A DNA stretch of 64,000 bases from Deltaproteobacteria bacterium (GTDB taxonomy: Bacteria > Lernaellota > Lernaellaia > JACKCT01), in the NCBI GenBank assembly GCA_020633895.1, contig JACKCT010000002.1, forward strand, positions 372,001 through 436,000, read 5' to 3'. The first letter of the stretch is position 1, and every line of letters begins with the position of its first letter. The position numbers and the translations under genes are program-made. This document shows positions 55,120-64,000 of this stretch, one piece after another. The notes under the pieces are model-generated. The model was given only the letters and a program-made list of their open reading frames with translations. It was not told the DNA's origin and did not search any database.

Positions 55120-55590
55120 CTATTGCATCCGGTGGGCTGTCTCCGTGCCGACGCGGTCAAACTTTTCGTTGGTCCAGTTGCCGCGCAGGTCGCCTTCCAG
55201 GGTGCGTTCGAAGATGACGACGCCGTTGCCGAAGTTGAACGCCACCTTGTTGCCGAGGATCACCCCCACGCCCGAGTCCGCCTGCTTGCCCGACGGCCAG
55301 GTCCACACGCCCCGGAGCACGTCGCCGTTTCGCGAAATCGCCAGGATCATCTGGTAGGAGTCGCCCGAGTCCGGGTTCACGCCGGTGACTTCATACGTCC
55401 CCACCAAATCCGACAGATGCAGCGACGCCTCGCTGCCCAGGCTGTCGTATCCGCTGTCGTGGTCGCCGAGCATCATCACGAACACGCCGAAGACGAGCAT
55501 CGCGGCGGACACGCCGATCACAAGAACGCGGCCGCGTTTGGCGGTATGGCGCCCGGCGCTCGGGGCGGTGGAGACATGGTCGTCGGACAT
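55120..55590 (-). CDS. Single-TM hypothetical protein with beta-rich outer domain (156 aa)
   Basis: A basic cytoplasmic start, one membrane segment (VLVIGVSAAMLVFGVFVMML) and a beta-rich ~110-residue domain containing LSDLVGTYEVTGVNPDSG, VLRGVWTWPSGKQ and NGVVIFERTLEGDLRGNW. The alternating 'LxGxW' pattern recalls lipocalin-like or avidin-like barrels, but no family can be named. It lies 24 bases downstream of pgsA on the same strand. Confidence 0.6.
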   Translation of the reverse strand: MSDDHVSTAPSAGRHTAKRGRVLVIGVSAAMLVFGVFVMMLGDHDSGYDSLGSEASLHLSDLVGTYEVTGVNPDSGDSYQMILAISRNGDVLRGVWTWPSGKQADSGVGVILGNKVAFNFGNGVVIFERTLEGDLRGNWTNEKFDRVGTETAHRMQ

Positions 55591-55614
55591 GCGGCGTGTC
55601 CTTTCGGCAGCGAC

Positions 55615-56277
55615 CTAGGACGGGGACGGGTCGCCCTCGTCGTTGGTTTCGTCGGGGCCCTCGGCGTACACCGCCTTGAAGAATTCGTCGAAGTAGTGGT
55701 AGCCGGACATGACCGTCGAAACCAGGGCGACGTAGAGCAGCACCGCGCCCATCGGGCCGAAGGGGATCAGCGGACCCGAGTCCCACCAGAGCAGGTGGTG
55801 GGGATAGTGCCCCATGCAAAACGCGATGGAAAAGCCTTGGAGGTTGGTCTTGATCTTGCCCCACTTGGACGCGGAGATGACGATGCCTTCGCCCGAGGCG
55901 AGGGTGCGCAGGCCGGTGATCGCCATTTCCCGCAGGATGATGATGACCGCCACCCACGCCGGCGCCCGGCCGAGCATGACGATCATGATCAAGCCCGTGG
56001 TCATCAACACTTTGTCGGACAAGGGGTCCAGGAAGCTGCCGAAGGTGGACACCTCGCCCCGGGAGCGGGCCAGGTAGCCGTCCAGATAGTCGGTGATGAA
56101 CGCGGCCGAGAAGAGCAGGGCGTTCCACAGCGCGATGGTGCTCGACAACTCCAGGTTGCCTTGCTTGACCGCCCATGCGTCCCAATAGGCCAGGCCGATG
56201 ATGATCGGGAAGACGCAGATCCGCGCGATCGTCACCACGTTCGCCGGTGTCCAGAGCCGGTCTTTTAAGTCGCTCAT
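55615..56277 (-). CDS. pgsA: CDP-diacylglycerol--glycerol-3-phosphate 3-phosphatidyltransferase
   Basis: 220 residues. The CDP-alcohol phosphotransferase motif D-x2-D-G-x2-A-R-x8-G-x3-D-x3-D is complete: DYLDGYLARSRGE followed by GSFLDPLSDK. N-terminal WTPANVVTIARI is typical for PgsA. It makes phosphatidylglycerol-phosphate in the inner membrane, the route to phosphatidylglycerol, which Lgt uses as the lipid donor. ATG 56277 chosen over a longer form with an atypical leader. Confidence 0.93.
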   Translation of the reverse strand: MSDLKDRLWTPANVVTIARICVFPIIIGLAYWDAWAVKQGNLELSSTIALWNALLFSAAFITDYLDGYLARSRGEVSTFGSFLDPLSDKVLMTTGLIMIVMLGRAPAWVAVIIILREMAITGLRTLASGEGIVISASKWGKIKTNLQGFSIAFCMGHYPHHLLWWDSGPLIPFGPMGAVLLYVALVSTVMSGYHYFDEFFKAVYAEGPDETNDEGDPSPS

Positions 56278-56748
56278 GGGTGCTTCAATGGCCTTTTCGA
56301 TGATGGCATTAACGACGGCATTCGAGAATTGCGCCTCCACCTGTTCTTTTACCACTCCCGGCTAAGAAGATCGACAGTGGCGCCGTATCCGGCTTGCCTT
56401 ACAGAGCCCCGACCTGTAGGGAGGGGTCAACTCGAACGTTGTTGGAGGCGGTCCCGACCTTTCAGAGCCCCGACCTGGCCCGTCAGAGCCCCGACCTGTA
56501 GGGAGGGGTCTATTACAACCCGGTTCGCCAAAAACTTTGTTTGACACATCGACACATCGGACGTGACGTACCGAGTCGAACCCAACCGCTCACTACGGTT
56601 CGCGGCTCTGATTGGGCGATACCGTCTCGAACTTCGAGAGCGTCACCCGCTCGCTACGGCTCGCGGCTCGGACGGACACGAAGTCGGGCTCTGACGGAAC
56701 GGTCGGGGCTCTGAAGGAGCGAACGCGCGAAGGCGAAGGGCAACGCCC
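56278..56748. repeat. Gap filled by a cluster of family B repeat units
   Basis: About 470 bases without a gene between pgsA and the transglycosylase. From 56402 to 56713 there are three left-type units CAGAGCCCCGACCTG (two followed by AGGGAGGGGTC) and several right-type units (CGCGGCTCTG, CGGGCTCTG, GGGGCTCTG). It looks like a nested or tandem pile of family B elements. No coding frame is supported. Confidence 0.75.
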
Positions 56749-57330
56749 CTACGGCAACTCCAGCCGCACCTCATCCATATAACGCAGGACCCTTTCCACG
56801 TAGGCCTGCGTCTCGGGGATGGGGGGGACGTCGCCCAGGCGGTCGACCGGCGCGGGGCCGGAGTTGTAAGCGGCGATGGCCAGCCGGGTGTTGCCCGCGT
56901 ATCGCTCCAGGAGGAAGAGCATGTAGCGCGCGCCGCCTCGGGCGTTTTGGTAGGGGTCGAAAGGGTCGGTGCATCCGAAGCGTCGGCCGGTGGCGGGCAT
57001 GAGCTGCATGAGGCCCTGGGCGCCCATGGGGGAGACGGCGTAGGGATCGAAGCGCGACTCGGCGATGGCCATGGCGACCAGCAGCGCGGGGTCGATGCCC
57101 ACCTGCGCCGCGGCGGTCAGGACGATCTGCATGAGCATCTCGCGGTCCATGCGCTCGTTCTCGGCACTTGCCCGCGCGGCCGCCAACTCCGCCTCCCGCT
57201 CCAACAATCCGAACCGCCCCTGGGGATCGAAATTGAGGTAGTCGGTCCGGGCTTGGGCATGCGTCGGCGCCATCGCCAGAACACTCCCGGCCAAAGCCAA
57301 CGAAACCACAATGGAAAACGCACGGCCCAT
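56749..57330 (-). CDS. Lytic transglycosylase (SLT family)
   Basis: 193 residues with a signal peptide (VVSLALAGSVLAMAPTHAQA). The catalytic Glu91 is in AIAESRFDPYAVSPMGAQG, followed by LMQLMPATGRRFG, ARGGARYMLFLLERYAGNT and AIAAYNSGPAPVDRLG, the complete SLT fold. It cleaves the MurNAc-GlcNAc bond of peptidoglycan to form 1,6-anhydro ends. ATG 57330 chosen so that the signal peptide begins with a basic residue. Confidence 0.92.
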   Translation of the reverse strand: MGRAFSIVVSLALAGSVLAMAPTHAQARTDYLNFDPQGRFGLLEREAELAAARASAENERMDREMLMQIVLTAAAQVGIDPALLVAMAIAESRFDPYAVSPMGAQGLMQLMPATGRRFGCTDPFDPYQNARGGARYMLFLLERYAGNTRLAIAAYNSGPAPVDRLGDVPPIPETQAYVERVLRYMDEVRLELP

Positions 57331-57420
57331 AGCGATGCGGAGAATGGGCGATCCCGACCGGTAAGTCAATGAAATTGCTGGGGTGAGGCGGGTTTTTGGG
57401 GCGTAGGCGATGATCGAGGT

Positions 57421-59508
57421 TTAAGGCTCTTCGTCTTCGGTATCTATCATGCCTAGGCGTTTGGCCTCTTCGTTAGAGAACGGGAGTTGAGTAGTTTTCA
57501 AGTTATATTCAGCTCCTTCCCATTGAGTGCTAGTAGCAAAGGTTATATCGCGTAAATCAGCGCCACCAAGCCTGCTCCTTCGAAGGTCGGCCATAAAAAA
57601 ATTTGCCCCTCGGAGATTGGCCCCTCGGAGGTTGGCCCTTTGGAGGCCAGCCTCTCGGAGGTCGGCCTTTGCAAGGTTGGCCCCTCGAAGGCTCGCCCAA
57701 TCGAGGATGGCCCGTTTAAGGGAGCTCGCTTCGAGTATGGCTTCATCGAGTTTGGCCGCAAAAAGGTGTGCCTCTTCGAGATTTGCCCCTTTGAGATTTG
57801 CTTCTTGGAGGTTGGCCTCTATGAGGCGCGCGTCGTTGATGTGGGCCCACCGGAGGTGGGCCCCTAGGAGGTTGGCCCCTAGGAGGTTGGCCCCTCGGAG
57901 GTCGGCCTTTTGGAGGTCGGCCCCTTGGAGGTCGGCCCCTTGGAGGTCGGCCTTTTGGAGGTCGGCCTTTCGCATATCCTTGAAGCTAAAATCTCTTCCA
58001 CGAAGATCACGGCCGGCCAGATCGGCTTCCCGGAGATCGTTGGTGAGGTCGTCTTTTGGCTTTTCCGGCTCGCGGACCTGTTCCGGCTCACGGACCTGTT
58101 CCGGTTCGCGGACCTGTTCGCTGAAATTGAGAATTGCGCGAATGCTATCGAAAGGGCTACCATTTTCATCGTTAAGCATCGAAAGTGCGATTTCGATGAG
58201 ATCGTCCCGTTCGACAATCCATTTGTCAGGGTATTCTTTGGTTAACTCTTCTGTATTCGGCGTTTCGCTGTTTCGAAGCTCGTCGAAGTGGTCTCTTTTT
58301 TGTCTTAGACTTTCAAGCCATTTCAAAAAACCTTCTGCGTCTGTTGTTTTTGAACGCCAGGATTCACGATCTCGATTTTCAACGATATGACGGAGCAAAT
58401 GATATCTGGCTGCAAAGGCCATGCGATGCTTAAGAATGTCACTGGGAACGTCGCTTTGGATTTTTGCGAAAATGGAAAACCAAATGGAGAAATCGTTGAG
58501 ATAACGTTTTACCCCTCTAGGATTACTAGGCAGGTTCTTTGCAAAAAGTTCGCGATCGTCTTTAGAAATCAGAGCGCCGAGTGGATGCTGTTTGAGGATT
58601 CCTTCGACATAGTCGATGAAATCGTCGTCCGGTGGTGACGGAACATTGAAAATCACTTGGACGAATTTGTCCAAAGCTTCTTTGGATCGCCGATCAAAGG
58701 ATTTTTTGAGGTAGCCGTCGAGTTGGCGTTGGTCCATCGCCAGGTAAAAACAAACACCTTGAAAGTCCAAAAACAGCTTTAGAGCTTCAAGGACCGCTTT
58801 GATTTGTTCTTCGCTACAGCGGTCAAGGTCGTCGATGAAAACAGCAAGAGTATATTTTTTTTGTTCAATCTCGCCTTTGGATGTGTCTCGAAAAGTCTTG
58901 TCATGGAGCCAAGCTGATGCCACCTCGAGAAAGGCCTGTTGAAAAAGATCGATGTCGGCTTGCTTGTCGAAAATTCGGTCGACAGAGCTTGGGGACTTTC
59001 GGAAGGCATTGCCAACCGCGCCTCCGGTAAGTTTCTTATCCAAGAGTTCGGGGAAGCTGCGGATAATCGCTTTTGCCGTTCTGTCGCGATAGCGCAGGAA
59101 CATCGCTTGGAATTCCTTGCTGAATCCTTCGGGCGGATCGTCGCGGATCTCTTTTAGGAGGGCCCCAAGTAGTCCCGCCATAACCGGCGATGCGTCCTGA
59201 TACTTCCAGGCATTAAACCAGACGCATCTAACAACCCTTGTCCCGCGGACATCGGGATTGGCATGACTATCGATCTCACGCCGGATCGCTTGCAGAAGCG
59301 AGGATTTCCCCGAGCCCCAATCGCCCTGAACAAGGACGCACATCGGTGTGTCGTTTTCGGGATTCAGGGCAATTTCGGCGAGGGTTTCAGCGTATTCTTT
59401 GAAGTTGAATTTGAGGTCTTTGAGGGTGTCTTCCGCACCGGCATCAACGACTTTCCAATGATTGTCGCTGATGATGTGCGTAAGTTTTTCGCTAGGGTCG
59501 TCGGCCAT
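57421..59508 (-). CDS. KAP family P-loop NTPase with C-terminal pentapeptide repeats
   Basis: 695 residues. Walker A is GDWGSGKS (62-69), Walker B LAVFIDDLDR (221-230), and PSNPRGVKRYLNDF (327-340) is the KAP C-terminal motif; the WFNAWKYQD segment is also family-typical. A three-copy repeat QVREPE (around 464-482) precedes ~30 pentapeptide repeats of A(D/N)LxxA type (~492-660). It lacks the membrane insert of many KAP NTPases. GC content is lower than in neighbouring genes and it borders two tRNA genes, so it may be laterally acquired. KAP NTPases include phage-exclusion proteins such as PifA; a defence role is inferred. Confidence 0.8.
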   Translation of the reverse strand: MADDPSEKLTHIISDNHWKVVDAGAEDTLKDLKFNFKEYAETLAEIALNPENDTPMCVLVQGDWGSGKSSLLQAIRREIDSHANPDVRGTRVVRCVWFNAWKYQDASPVMAGLLGALLKEIRDDPPEGFSKEFQAMFLRYRDRTAKAIIRSFPELLDKKLTGGAVGNAFRKSPSSVDRIFDKQADIDLFQQAFLEVASAWLHDKTFRDTSKGEIEQKKYTLAVFIDDLDRCSEEQIKAVLEALKLFLDFQGVCFYLAMDQRQLDGYLKKSFDRRSKEALDKFVQVIFNVPSPPDDDFIDYVEGILKQHPLGALISKDDRELFAKNLPSNPRGVKRYLNDFSIWFSIFAKIQSDVPSDILKHRMAFAARYHLLRHIVENRDRESWRSKTTDAEGFLKWLESLRQKRDHFDELRNSETPNTEELTKEYPDKWIVERDDLIEIALSMLNDENGSPFDSIRAILNFSEQVREPEQVREPEQVREPEKPKDDLTNDLREADLAGRDLRGRDFSFKDMRKADLQKADLQGADLQGADLQKADLRGANLLGANLLGAHLRWAHINDARLIEANLQEANLKGANLEEAHLFAAKLDEAILEASSLKRAILDWASLRGANLAKADLREAGLQRANLRGANLRGANFFMADLRRSRLGGADLRDITFATSTQWEGAEYNLKTTQLPFSNEEAKRLGMIDTEDEEP

Positions 59509-59549
59509 ACCTCACCCCACGTTATTTATGGATATTCAAGAATCTATCA

Positions 59550-59621
59550 TGCCCTCGGCAGGATTCGAACCTGCGCACATGGCTTCGGAGGCCAATGCTC
59601 TATCCCCTGAGCTACGAGGGC
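59550..59621 (-). tRNA. tRNA-Arg (anticodon CCG)
   Basis: The transcript has a 7-bp acceptor GCCCTCG/CGAGGGC, D-arm GCTC..GAGC, anticodon loop CTCCGAA (anticodon CCG, reads CGG) and T-arm GCAGG-TTCGAAT-CCTGC. The top pair of the anticodon stem is a T-T mismatch. CCA is not encoded. Confidence 0.93.
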
Positions 59622-59804
59622 CCGGCGAGCCGCCGGCAGCGGTCTCGATGCGAACTTGGTCGGCATGCACGAGCGTTGCGCGCGAGCACGGCCGAAGCGG
59701 TGGCCGGGACAGGATTCTCCACGAAGTCCCCCCGGCCCGAACCAGCAATGCCGAGACGCTAAGGCCCCGGCATTACTAGAAAATTCGCCTATTCGGCGCC
59801 TAGA

Positions 59805-59877
59805 TGGATGGTAGCGGGATCGAACCGCCGACCTCAGCCTTGCGAAGGCTGCGCTCTTCCAACTGAGCTAACCACCC
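59805..59877 (-). tRNA. tRNA-Ala (anticodon CGC)
   Basis: Acceptor GGGTGGT/ACCATCC shows the G3:U70 wobble pair that identifies alanine tRNAs. The anticodon stem CAGCC/GGCTG holds the loop TTCGCAA (anticodon CGC, reads GCG). The T-arm is GGCGG-TTCGATC-CCGCT. CCA is not encoded. It lies 183 bases upstream of tRNA-Arg on the same strand; nothing coding is seen between them. Confidence 0.93.
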
Positions 59878-60197
59878 GTCGGACCCCGCGTATTACCAAA
59901 GTTGGCGCGTTTGGGCAAGCGCGGGGGGAATGGCGTTGGTTATCGCCGGTCAGGTACATTCGTTCGACCGGACAGAGCCCCGACCGTTAGGGAGGGGTCG
60001 TCGAGCGGATCGACACATCGCACCTTCTGGACCGCTTGCTCACGCGCGCGGCTCTGTCGTCGCAGGCAATCACACCTTCTCTCGGGCGATGCCCTCACGA
60101 AAGTGTGGCACCCTTGACTTGTCGCGGCTCTGAAGAATCCAACCTCGCGCCGGCGCCAGAGATGCGAAGCATCTCCCAGTCCGCCGCGACTACGCGG
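59878..60197. repeat. Gap with family B copy 6 and family C copy 2
   Basis: 320 bases without a gene. Family B runs from CAGAGCCCCGACCGTTAGG at 59973 to GCGCGCGGCTCTG at 60056 and is nearly identical to 50544-50627. It abuts family C from CACACCTTCTCTCGGG at 60071 to GTGTGGCACCC at 60113, which matches the right half of 15585-15693. Nothing else is seen. Confidence 0.85.
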
Positions 60198-60689
60198 CTA
60201 GATGCATTTGACGAGTTCTTCGACGGCGGCGTCGGAGCAGTCGCCCCAGTGCTCGTCGGAACAATCCTCATTGATGCAGTCCAAGTAGTCGTCCAGGACC
60301 GGCAGGACGCACTCCGCGGGTTCGAGTTCGCTGAACTGGGCGAAGCCGGAGCAGATCTCCTCGGCGGCGCTTTCGGTGACGGTGGGGCGGCAGGTGTCGA
60401 TGTAGTCCTGGCAGCCGATGTAGTACTCGTTGTCCGAGTAATCGACGGTGTCGTCATCGTCGTCGTCATCATCGTCGTCGGTGAAGTCGTCATCGCCGGT
60501 GTCGTCGTCGGAATCGTCATCGTCGTCGACGGAGTCGTCATCGTCGTCGTCGAGCACGGACGCGTCGTCGTCATCGTCATCATCGTCGTCGTCATCGCCC
60601 GAGCAGGCGGTGCTCACCAGAAAAAGGCACATGGCGCACAGCAGGAGCATGGACAGGACAAAAAGCCGGTCGGCGGCAACACGAGTCAT
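60198..60689 (-). CDS. Asp-linker lipoprotein, hypothetical (163 aa)
   Basis: A lipoprotein leader (LLLCAMCLFLVSTACSG) is followed by a ~55-residue linker of nearly pure Asp with Ser/Thr/Val breaks, then a ~85-residue domain with eight Cys (such as CQDYIDTCRP and CINEDCSDEHWGDCSD). GGGAGG precedes ATG 60689. The layout matches those at 13838-14950 and 20557-21114. The Cys-rich end is likely disulfide-bonded outside the cell. No function is assigned. Confidence 0.75.
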   Translation of the reverse strand: MTRVAADRLFVLSMLLLCAMCLFLVSTACSGDDDDDDDDDDDASVLDDDDDDSVDDDDDSDDDTGDDDFTDDDDDDDDDDTVDYSDNEYYIGCQDYIDTCRPTVTESAAEEICSGFAQFSELEPAECVLPVLDDYLDCINEDCSDEHWGDCSDAAVEELVKCI

Positions 60690-60754
60690 GGCAAAGCCTC
60701 CCAAAATCATGCCCTTATCAAACGCCATGCCAAGGGTTTTCGCAAGGGGGAAGT

Positions 60755-61231
60755 TCAAAATTTCGGTAAGTTCGTATCGGCGGGCAGGTGCGTCGCGTCG
60801 TGGGGATGGGGCGCATCGGTCGTCGCCAGATCCCGCACCCGCGCCTGGAATTCCCGGGGCATGCGCTTGAGCTTGCCGGTGCTGGTGCATAGGGCGTGGA
60901 CGGTGTTCGCGGTGACGAGCTTGCGGCCGGTGGCCTTGTCCCAGGCGATGTGTTCGAAGCGCCAGGAGGCCTGGCGCACGTGTTCGGCGGGGATCCAACA
61001 GTCGATGAGCAGGATGTCGTCGAATTTCGCCGGAGCGTGATATTTGACGTTCGCCTCGACGACGATGACGTAGTTGTCGTTCGCGATCATCTCCATCGGG
61101 TGGATGAACAACTCGCGAAACCACTCGCTCCGGGCCGATTCGAAAAAGCGCAGGTAGTTGGCGTGGTAGACGATGCCCATCGCGTCCGTGTCGGCAAAGA
61201 TGACGCGATGTTCCGTCCGATGCACCCCCAC
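60755..61231 (-). CDS. Acyl-CoA thioesterase, YbgC/FadM hotdog family
   Basis: 158 residues from a GTG that lies one base after the stop of the preceding gene. The hotdog signature is FADTDAMGIVYHANYLRFFE with the catalytic Asp16 region, and NVKYHAPAKFDD follows. It hydrolyses acyl-CoA or acyl-ACP thioesters. In many proteobacteria YbgC is in the tol-pal operon; no tol-pal is seen here. Confidence 0.85.
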   Translation of the reverse strand: MGVHRTEHRVIFADTDAMGIVYHANYLRFFESARSEWFRELFIHPMEMIANDNYVIVVEANVKYHAPAKFDDILLIDCWIPAEHVRQASWRFEHIAWDKATGRKLVTANTVHALCTSTGKLKRMPREFQARVRDLATTDAPHPHDATHLPADTNLPKF

Positions 61232-61232
61232 G

Positions 61233-62042
<810 letters not shown>

Positions 62043-62155
62043 TCGGTACCCCTGGAAAACAAGCCCTTCCTCGTAGCAAATGGGCGTGCCCGTGTAAAGC
62101 AAATCGGTTCGCGGCGAAAGACGATTCGAGGCGGAGTGATTTCGGAATTCGGCGA

Positions 62156-62392
62156 TCAATTATTAAGAAGCGCGACGAACTCGTCGACGGACAGATTGGC
62201 CTGCTTGAGGATATTTTTCAGAGTCCCGCGTTTGATGTCGGCCACGTGATGAGGGACAACGACCATCGCGTCCGGCCGGGCCGGATGTTTCATGACGACA
62301 TGGCTGCCCCGTTGCCGGACCACCGTCAGGCCGGCCTTTTCCAGGGCACGGATCGCGTTCTTGGGTTTGACGACCGGAAGTTTCTCCCCCAC
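62156..62392 (-). CDS. hicA: HicA-family mRNA interferase toxin
   Basis: 78 residues. The YcfA/HicA pattern is clear: KPKNAIRALEKAGLTVVRQRGSHVVM in pieces, with the catalytic His in GSHVVMKHP and VVPHHVADIKRGTLKNILKQ at the end. It cleaves mRNA when free. Six bases separate it from the hicB stop, with antitoxin first as in the hicBA order. Confidence 0.9.
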   Translation of the reverse strand: MGEKLPVVKPKNAIRALEKAGLTVVRQRGSHVVMKHPARPDAMVVVPHHVADIKRGTLKNILKQANLSVDEFVALLNN

Positions 62393-62398
62393 GGAACG

Positions 62399-62644
62399 TC
62401 ACGCACCCATGGCAATTTCGAGTTTTTCGATCATAGCGGGAGTAGAGACGTCAGGCGGGATGGGGCGGCCCTCGTCTTCGAGGACTTCGAGGTAGAGGCG
62501 AATGGCGTCGGCGGCCATTTCGCGCGCTTCGTCCAGGGTTTCGCCCTGCGTGACGCATCCCGGCAGCGCGGGGACATGGACGACATACCCGCCTTCCTCG
62601 GCCGGTTCGAAAAGCACCGTGTACGAATGGACTGTCTGCGCCAT
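62399..62644 (-). CDS. hicB: HicB-family antitoxin
   Basis: 81 residues. The partial RNase-H-like fold is seen as VLFEPAEEGGYVVHVPALPG CVTQGET split into its strand and the EAREMAADAIRLYLE helix. There is no C-terminal DNA-binding domain, so it belongs to the short HicB type. It neutralises HicA and lies just upstream of it. Confidence 0.88.
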   Translation of the reverse strand: MAQTVHSYTVLFEPAEEGGYVVHVPALPGCVTQGETLDEAREMAADAIRLYLEVLEDEGRPIPPDVSTPAMIEKLEIAMGA

Positions 62645-62826
62645 GATGTCGCCTCCACGATGGCCGTCACCGCGCGGGAAAGTATATCAGCCGGGCCACC
62701 TCGGTCAAACGGAAATCGCTCCGAATCGAGAGGCCTTCGGGCCGTGAAATGTCGCGCTCTTGACCGGACTTGACATCATCGCCCGGGCGGCGCTTCATGG
62801 GGCATCAATCCAAGAGGAGTGCGTCG

Positions 62827-64000
62827 ATGCCGGTGAAATTGGGCATTGAGAATTTCATGGAGCGCCCGCGGGAGTACATCGGCAAGCGGCGGGTGGGGTT
62901 GTTGATCAATCAGACCTCCTACTCGCCGTCGATGGTGGGTCTGCTGGACTATTGCCTGCGCTCCGAGCAGGTGGCCTGCGGCGCGGTTTTCGCCCCCGAG
63001 CACGGTCTTTACGGCGCCCGGCAGGACATGGAGCAGGTCGACGAGACCAAGCTTCCCGACGGCACGCCGGTCTATTCGCTGTACGGCACCAAGCCCGGAT
63101 CCCTCACCCCCGACGGCGAGATGCTGGCCGATCTGGACGCGGTGATCTTCGACATCCAGGACGTGGGCAGCCGCTACTATACCTTCATCTGGTCGATGGC
63201 CCTTTGCATGAAGGCGTGCGCCGAGCACGGCAAGGCGATGGTGGTGCTCGACCGGCCCAACCCGCTGGGCGGGAGCGTCGTTTCCGGCACGGTGCAGACG
63301 CAGAACTTCCTGTCCTTCGTCGGGATGCATCCGGTGCCGGTGCGCCACGGGATGACGGCCGGCGAAATGGCCCGGCTGCTCAAGGGGCATTTCCATTACG
63401 ACTGCGAGCTGATCGTGGTGCCCATGGACAACTGGCACCGGGATATGTGGTTCGACCAGACGCAGCTTCCGTGGATTCCCCCGTCGCCGAACATGCCCCA
63501 TTCGAGCACCGCCGCCGTCTATCCGGGCGGGTGCCTGCTGGAAGGCACGAACATCAGCGAGGGGCGCGGGACCACGACGCCGTTCGAACTGGTGGGCGCG
63601 CCGTGGATTGTCGCCGAGGATCTGGCGACGGCGCTCAACGACCTGAAGCTGCCGGGCGTGGCGTTCCGACCGTCGTACTTCGTGCCCAAGTTTCAGAAGT
63701 ACGCGGACCAGCAGTGCGGCGGCGTGTTCGTCCATCTGCGGGATCGGGACGTGGCGGACACCTTCGAGGCGTATTGCCACCTGATCGGCACGGTCAAGGC
63801 GATGTATCCCGACCAGTTCGCTTGGCGCGACCAGCCCTACGAGTTCGTCAAGGACATCCCGGCCATCGACCTGCTGTTCGGCTCGGACGGCCTGCGCAAG
63901 GGCGTGGACGCGGGCAAGCCGGTGGGCGAGATCTTGGAGCCGACGCGCCGTGACGCGGTCCTGTTCGACGGAATGCGTCAGGAGTATTTGCTCTATCGGC
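62827..64000 (+). CDS. Exo-beta-N-acetylmuramidase NamZ (DUF1343), C-terminus beyond the window
   Basis: 391 residues seen; the frame is open to the end. The family blocks are clear: FAPEHGLYGARQD, PVYSLYGTKPGS, VIFDIQDVGSRYYTF, VLDRPNPLGG, PPSPNMPHSSTAA, and EGTNISEGRGTTTPFE. NamZ enzymes release N-acetylmuramic acid from the non-reducing end of peptidoglycan fragments. A GAGGAG precedes the ATG. No signal peptide is seen, so it may act in cell-wall recycling in the cytoplasm or be exported by another route. Confidence 0.88.
   Translation, partial: MPVKLGIENFMERPREYIGKRRVGLLINQTSYSPSMVGLLDYCLRSEQVACGAVFAPEHGLYGARQDMEQVDETKLPDGTPVYSLYGTKPGSLTPDGEMLADLDAVIFDIQDVGSRYYTFIWSMALCMKACAEHGKAMVVLDRPNPLGGSVVSGTVQTQNFLSFVGMHPVPVRHGMTAGEMARLLKGHFHYDCELIVVPMDNWHRDMWFDQTQLPWIPPSPNMPHSSTAAVYPGGCLLEGTNISEGRGTTTPFELVGAPWIVAEDLATALNDLKLPGVAFRPSYFVPKFQKYADQQCGGVFVHLRDRDVADTFEAYCHLIGTVKAMYPDQFAWRDQPYEFVKDIPAIDLLFGSDGLRKGVDAGKPVGEILEPTRRDAVLFDGMRQEYLLYR

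Noticed and set aside
57590-57980. Regular ~15-30 base repeats (GGAGGTCGGCC)
   Set aside because: They encode pentapeptide repeats in the KAP NTPase, not an independent repeat array.
59748-59775. Inverted repeat AATGCCG...CGGCATT between the tRNA genes
   Set aside because: A weak 7-bp stem with a 14-base loop; no T-run, and not a tRNA fold.
59623-59804. Possible third RNA gene between the two tRNAs
   Set aside because: No cloverleaf, T-arm or SRP-like loop could be built from the bases.
60440-60600. GTC/GTCATC repeats resembling a tandem-repeat or CRISPR array
   Set aside because: They are codons for the Asp linker of a lipoprotein; no spacers of fixed length are seen.

Overview
The window is GC-rich bacterial chromosome with densely packed genes, many ATGA, GTGA or TGATG stop/start overlaps, and some TTG/GTG starts. 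Lipoprotein maturation and sorting genes (lgt, two lspA, lolA) mark a Gram-negative cell. Three secreted proteins carry long Asp-rich linkers, and two lipoproteins resemble the TPR-associated ectodomain of myxobacterial Ser/Thr kinases. Together these suggest a deltaproteobacteria-like lineage (Myxococcota, or an uncultured relative such as Lernaellota). This is an inference; no search or phylogeny was run.

Left part (1-23 kb): two overlapping cation:proton antiporter genes; an acetyltransferase and a haloalkane-dehalogenase-like hydrolase; a three-gene phospholipid cluster (PlsB-like acyltransferase, a GpsA paralogue that has lost key residues, an App1-like HAD phosphatase); two glycosyltransferases; a lipoprotein-processing operon lspA-lspA-lgt plus two small exported proteins; an Asp-linker formylglycine-generating-enzyme-like lipoprotein; ogt; gltX; a TauE/SafE transporter; groES-groEL with a clear terminator; a second Asp-linker lipoprotein; an SDR.

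Middle (22-46 kb): a methyltransferase and an alpha/beta hydrolase, a frameshifted panE, an ECF sigma factor with an anti-sigma-like membrane protein ending in a PrcB-like domain, a TIGR03960/DUF2344 radical SAM protein, a CoA-disulfide-reductase-like flavoprotein followed by a surface-glycan-type operon (FemAB-like, methyltransferase, DegT/AHBA aminotransferase, GT-C-like membrane protein), and a set of large envelope proteins: two tandem paralogues with a membrane hairpin and a C-terminal SGNH-like domain, and two divergent membrane/beta-propeller proteins.

Right part (46-64 kb): ftsK and lolA, separated by an AT-rich inverted UPF0489-like gene; an amidohydrolase; a TPR lipoprotein and a small relative; pgsA; a lytic transglycosylase; a KAP P-loop NTPase with pentapeptide repeats beside tRNA-Arg(CCG) and tRNA-Ala(CGC); a third Asp-linker lipoprotein; a YbgC-type thioesterase; HicBA; and a truncated NamZ/DUF1343 gene. 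Three families of short palindromic interspersed repeats lie between genes. All copies of family A and one of two copies of family C lie between converging genes.
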